Assembly: GCA_902767775.1 (NCBI GenBank)
Contig: CACXIP010000001.1
Span: 62,001-126,000, forward strand
Source: an uncultured Prevotellaceae bacterium
GTDB taxonomy: Bacteria > Bacteroidota > Bacteroidia > Bacteroidales > Bacteroidaceae
DNA length: 64,000 nt
Reading direction: 5' to 3'
Shown here: positions 62,338-64,000 of the stretch, piece after piece
Numbering within the stretch: position 1 is the stretch's first letter
Layout of the letters: every line of letters begins with the position of its first letter
Notes under the pieces: model-generated
What the model saw: only the letters and a program-made list of their open reading frames with translations
Database searches by the model: none
What the model was told of the DNA's origin: nothing
Program-made: the position numbers and the translations under genes

Positions 62338-64000
62338 CTATTCTACTGTCACACTCTTTGCCAGGTTGCGTGGCTGGTCGACATTCAGTCCCTTGACCAC
62401 TGCAACATGATAGGCTATCAGTTGAAGAGGGATGACCGAGAGGAGCGGAACCAATGTCCCCAATGTCTCAGGTATCTCGATGACAAAGGAGGACAGCGCC
62501 TTCACTTCTTGGTCGCCCTCTGTGACAATGGAGATGATGCGGCCATTGCGTGCTATCACTTCCTGGATGTTGCTGATGATTTTCTTGTATAACCGATGAT
62601 GTGTGGCAACAAACACCACCGGCATGTTCTCGTCGACCAAAGCGATGGGGCCGTGTTTCATTTCTGCTGCCGGGTATCCCTCTGCATGGATGTAGCTGAT
62701 TTCCTTTAGTTTGAGCGCACCTTCCAAAGCTACGGGATAGTTCATGCCTCGCCCCATGTATAGGGTGTTGCGGGCGTATGTCAGCGTGCGTGCAATATCA
62801 CGGATGGAATCGTTTTGGGTGAGGATTTGTTTGATTTTCTCCGGGATACGTGCCAGTTCGTCGATATGCTCCTCATAAAGTTGTTGGGATATTGTCCCCA
62901 TCTCATGTCCCAGCGCAAGGGCAAAAAGGGTGAGAACGGTTACCTGTCCTGTAAAAGCCTTGGTGGATGCGACGCCGATTTCCGGTCCCACATGGATGTA
63001 AATGCCGGTGTCGGAGGCGCGGGCAATGCTTGAACCGACAGAATTGACGATGCCAAAGCACAAAGCGCCTTTTTCCTTGGCGAGTGCAAAGGCGGCCAAT
63101 GTGTCGGCAGTCTCCCCGCTCTGAGAGATGGCTATCACCACGTCATCTTTGCGGATGACCGGATTCCTGTATCTGAACTCACTCGCATATTCCACCTCCA
63201 CAGGCACTTGACAGAATTGTTCAATCATCTGTTTGCCTATCAGACCTGCATGCCAAGAGGTGCCGCATGCCACAATGATGAACCTGCCTGCATTAAGCAG
63301 TTGCTCACGATGCAGATTGATGGCACTCAGCACAATCTTGTGTTCCGATGGCAGCAGACGGCCTCGCATGCAGTCGGAGATGCACCGGGGTTGCTCAAAA
63401 ATCTCCTTGAGCATATAATGGGGATATCCTCCCTTCTCCAGCTTGTCGAGGTCGATGTCCACATCATGTACATTGGGTGCCACCTGGTCGCGCGAGTTGG
63501 CGAGGTTCTTGATGGTGATGTCTTCTCCGCGGCGGATGACTGCCACTTCCTCATCGTTGAGATATACGATGTGCTTGGTATATCCTACTATTGGCAGCGC
63601 ATCGGAGGCAAGAAAAAATTCTGAACTGTTTTCGCCGATACCGACGACCAAGGGGCTGCTCTTCCTTGCACAGATAATCTCGTCGGGGTGCTCACGGTCA
63701 AGAACGGCAATGGCATAAGCGCCCACAACACGACGGAGAGCATACAATACGGCAAGTCCTAAGTCAAGATGGAAACGTTGCTGAACAAACTCAATCAGTT
63801 GCACAAGAACCTCCGTGTCGGTGCTGCTCTTGAAATGATAGCCTTTGCCTTTGAGGTATTCTTTGATGTTGGCATAGTTTTCTATGATACCGTTGTGCAC
63901 AAGGGCAAGTCTGCCGCTTTCAGACAGATGGGGGTGGGCATTGACGGAGGAAGGCTCACCATGTGTTGCCCAGCGGGTATGGGCAATGCCAATGCTTCCG
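62338..64000 (-). CDS. glmS: glutamine--fructose-6-phosphate aminotransferase (5' part beyond window)
   Basis: GlmS makes glucosamine 6-phosphate from fructose 6-phosphate and glutamine, the entry to amino-sugar and peptidoglycan synthesis. The readable part starts inside the glutaminase domain ('GIAHTRWATHGEPS', 'HNGIIENYANIKE') and continues through both SIS isomerase domains ('CGTSWHAGLIGKQ', 'SQSGETADT', 'EGYPAAEMKHGPIALV'). It ends with the conserved 'DQPRNLAKSVTVE'. About 60 N-terminal residues, including the catalytic Cys1, lie past the right edge. No frameshift is seen. Confidence 0.96.
   Translation of the reverse strand, partial: GSIGIAHTRWATHGEPSSVNAHPHLSESGRLALVHNGIIENYANIKEYLKGKGYHFKSSTDTEVLVQLIEFVQQRFHLDLGLAVLYALRRVVGAYAIAVLDREHPDEIICARKSSPLVVGIGENSSEFFLASDALPIVGYTKHIVYLNDEEVAVIRRGEDITIKNLANSRDQVAPNVHDVDIDLDKLEKGGYPHYMLKEIFEQPRCISDCMRGRLLPSEHKIVLSAINLHREQLLNAGRFIIVACGTSWHAGLIGKQMIEQFCQVPVEVEYASEFRYRNPVIRKDDVVIAISQSGETADTLAAFALAKEKGALCFGIVNSVGSSIARASDTGIYIHVGPEIGVASTKAFTGQVTVLTLFALALGHEMGTISQQLYEEHIDELARIPEKIKQILTQNDSIRDIARTLTYARNTLYMGRGMNYPVALEGALKLKEISYIHAEGYPAAEMKHGPIALVDENMPVVFVATHHRLYKKIISNIQEVIARNGRIISIVTEGDQEVKALSSFVIEIPETLGTLVPLLSVIPLQLIAYHVAVVKGLNVDQPRNLAKSVTVE

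Overview
The window looks like a chromosomal segment from a member of the Bacteroidales, most likely Prevotella or a close relative. Supporting signs are a SusC/SusD pair with a FAS1 lipoprotein, a long SecA with a C-terminal SEC-C zinc motif, DUF4105, DUF4301, DUF4861 and DUF4886 proteins, promoters of the Bacteroidetes form TTTG-N19/20-TAnnTTTG, and secreted proteins ending in a short sorting-like tail. Genus-level placement is an inference. I see no rRNA, tRNA, CRISPR array, insertion sequence or prophage.

Layout. 1-13.8 kb, plus strand: a polysaccharide utilization locus (FAS1 lipoprotein, SusC, SusD, a 1268-residue modular secreted protein, and a modular GH98 glycoside hydrolase). Two strong terminators lie in and after it. 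13.8-32.4 kb: housekeeping genes. These are a PepSY-like secreted protein, sbcD-sbcC, a minus-strand run read as secA - ABC ATPase - TrmH-type methyltransferase - membrane protein - hisB, a DUF4105 protein, the lutABC lactate oxidation operon, a small beta-grasp-like protein and a 5'-nucleotidase. 32.4-42.9 kb: a CE1-type esterase, a radical SAM enzyme of the AmmeMemoRadiSam type, a phosphodiester glycosidase-like protein, a stand-alone LytTR regulator, a small secreted protein, DUF4301, an ArnT/PMT-like glycosyltransferase, DUF4861, and a sigma-70-like factor preceded by a promoter and an intrinsic terminator.

42.9-58.2 kb, minus strand: a 13-gene Wzx/Wzy-type exopolysaccharide or capsule operon. 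From promoter to end it reads Wzy-like polymerase, hexapeptide acyltransferase, MOP flippase, membrane acyltransferase, GT11 fucosyltransferase, GT32, GT4, PaaK/CapK-like adenylate-forming protein, GDP-mannose/UDP-glucose 6-dehydrogenase, heparinase II/III-family lyase, second GT4, galacturonokinase-like GHMP kinase, and sugar-phosphate nucleotidyltransferase. The last two could form a uronic acid salvage route (kinase, then NDP-sugar synthesis) feeding polymer synthesis beside the de novo dehydrogenase. 58.5-64 kb: a DUF4886 lipoprotein, a CysE-like acetyltransferase, rfbC, a second UDP-glucose 6-dehydrogenase (ugd), and glmS, which runs off the right edge.

Points most worth a second look are the galacturonokinase-like/nucleotidyltransferase pair inside the polysaccharide operon, the putative attenuated short transcript before the sigma-like gene, mutually exclusive hairpins in the operon leader, a perfect 9-bp direct repeat in front of the LytTR gene, and families of 7-14 bp tandem repeats at gene junctions that in one case encode a protein C-terminus.
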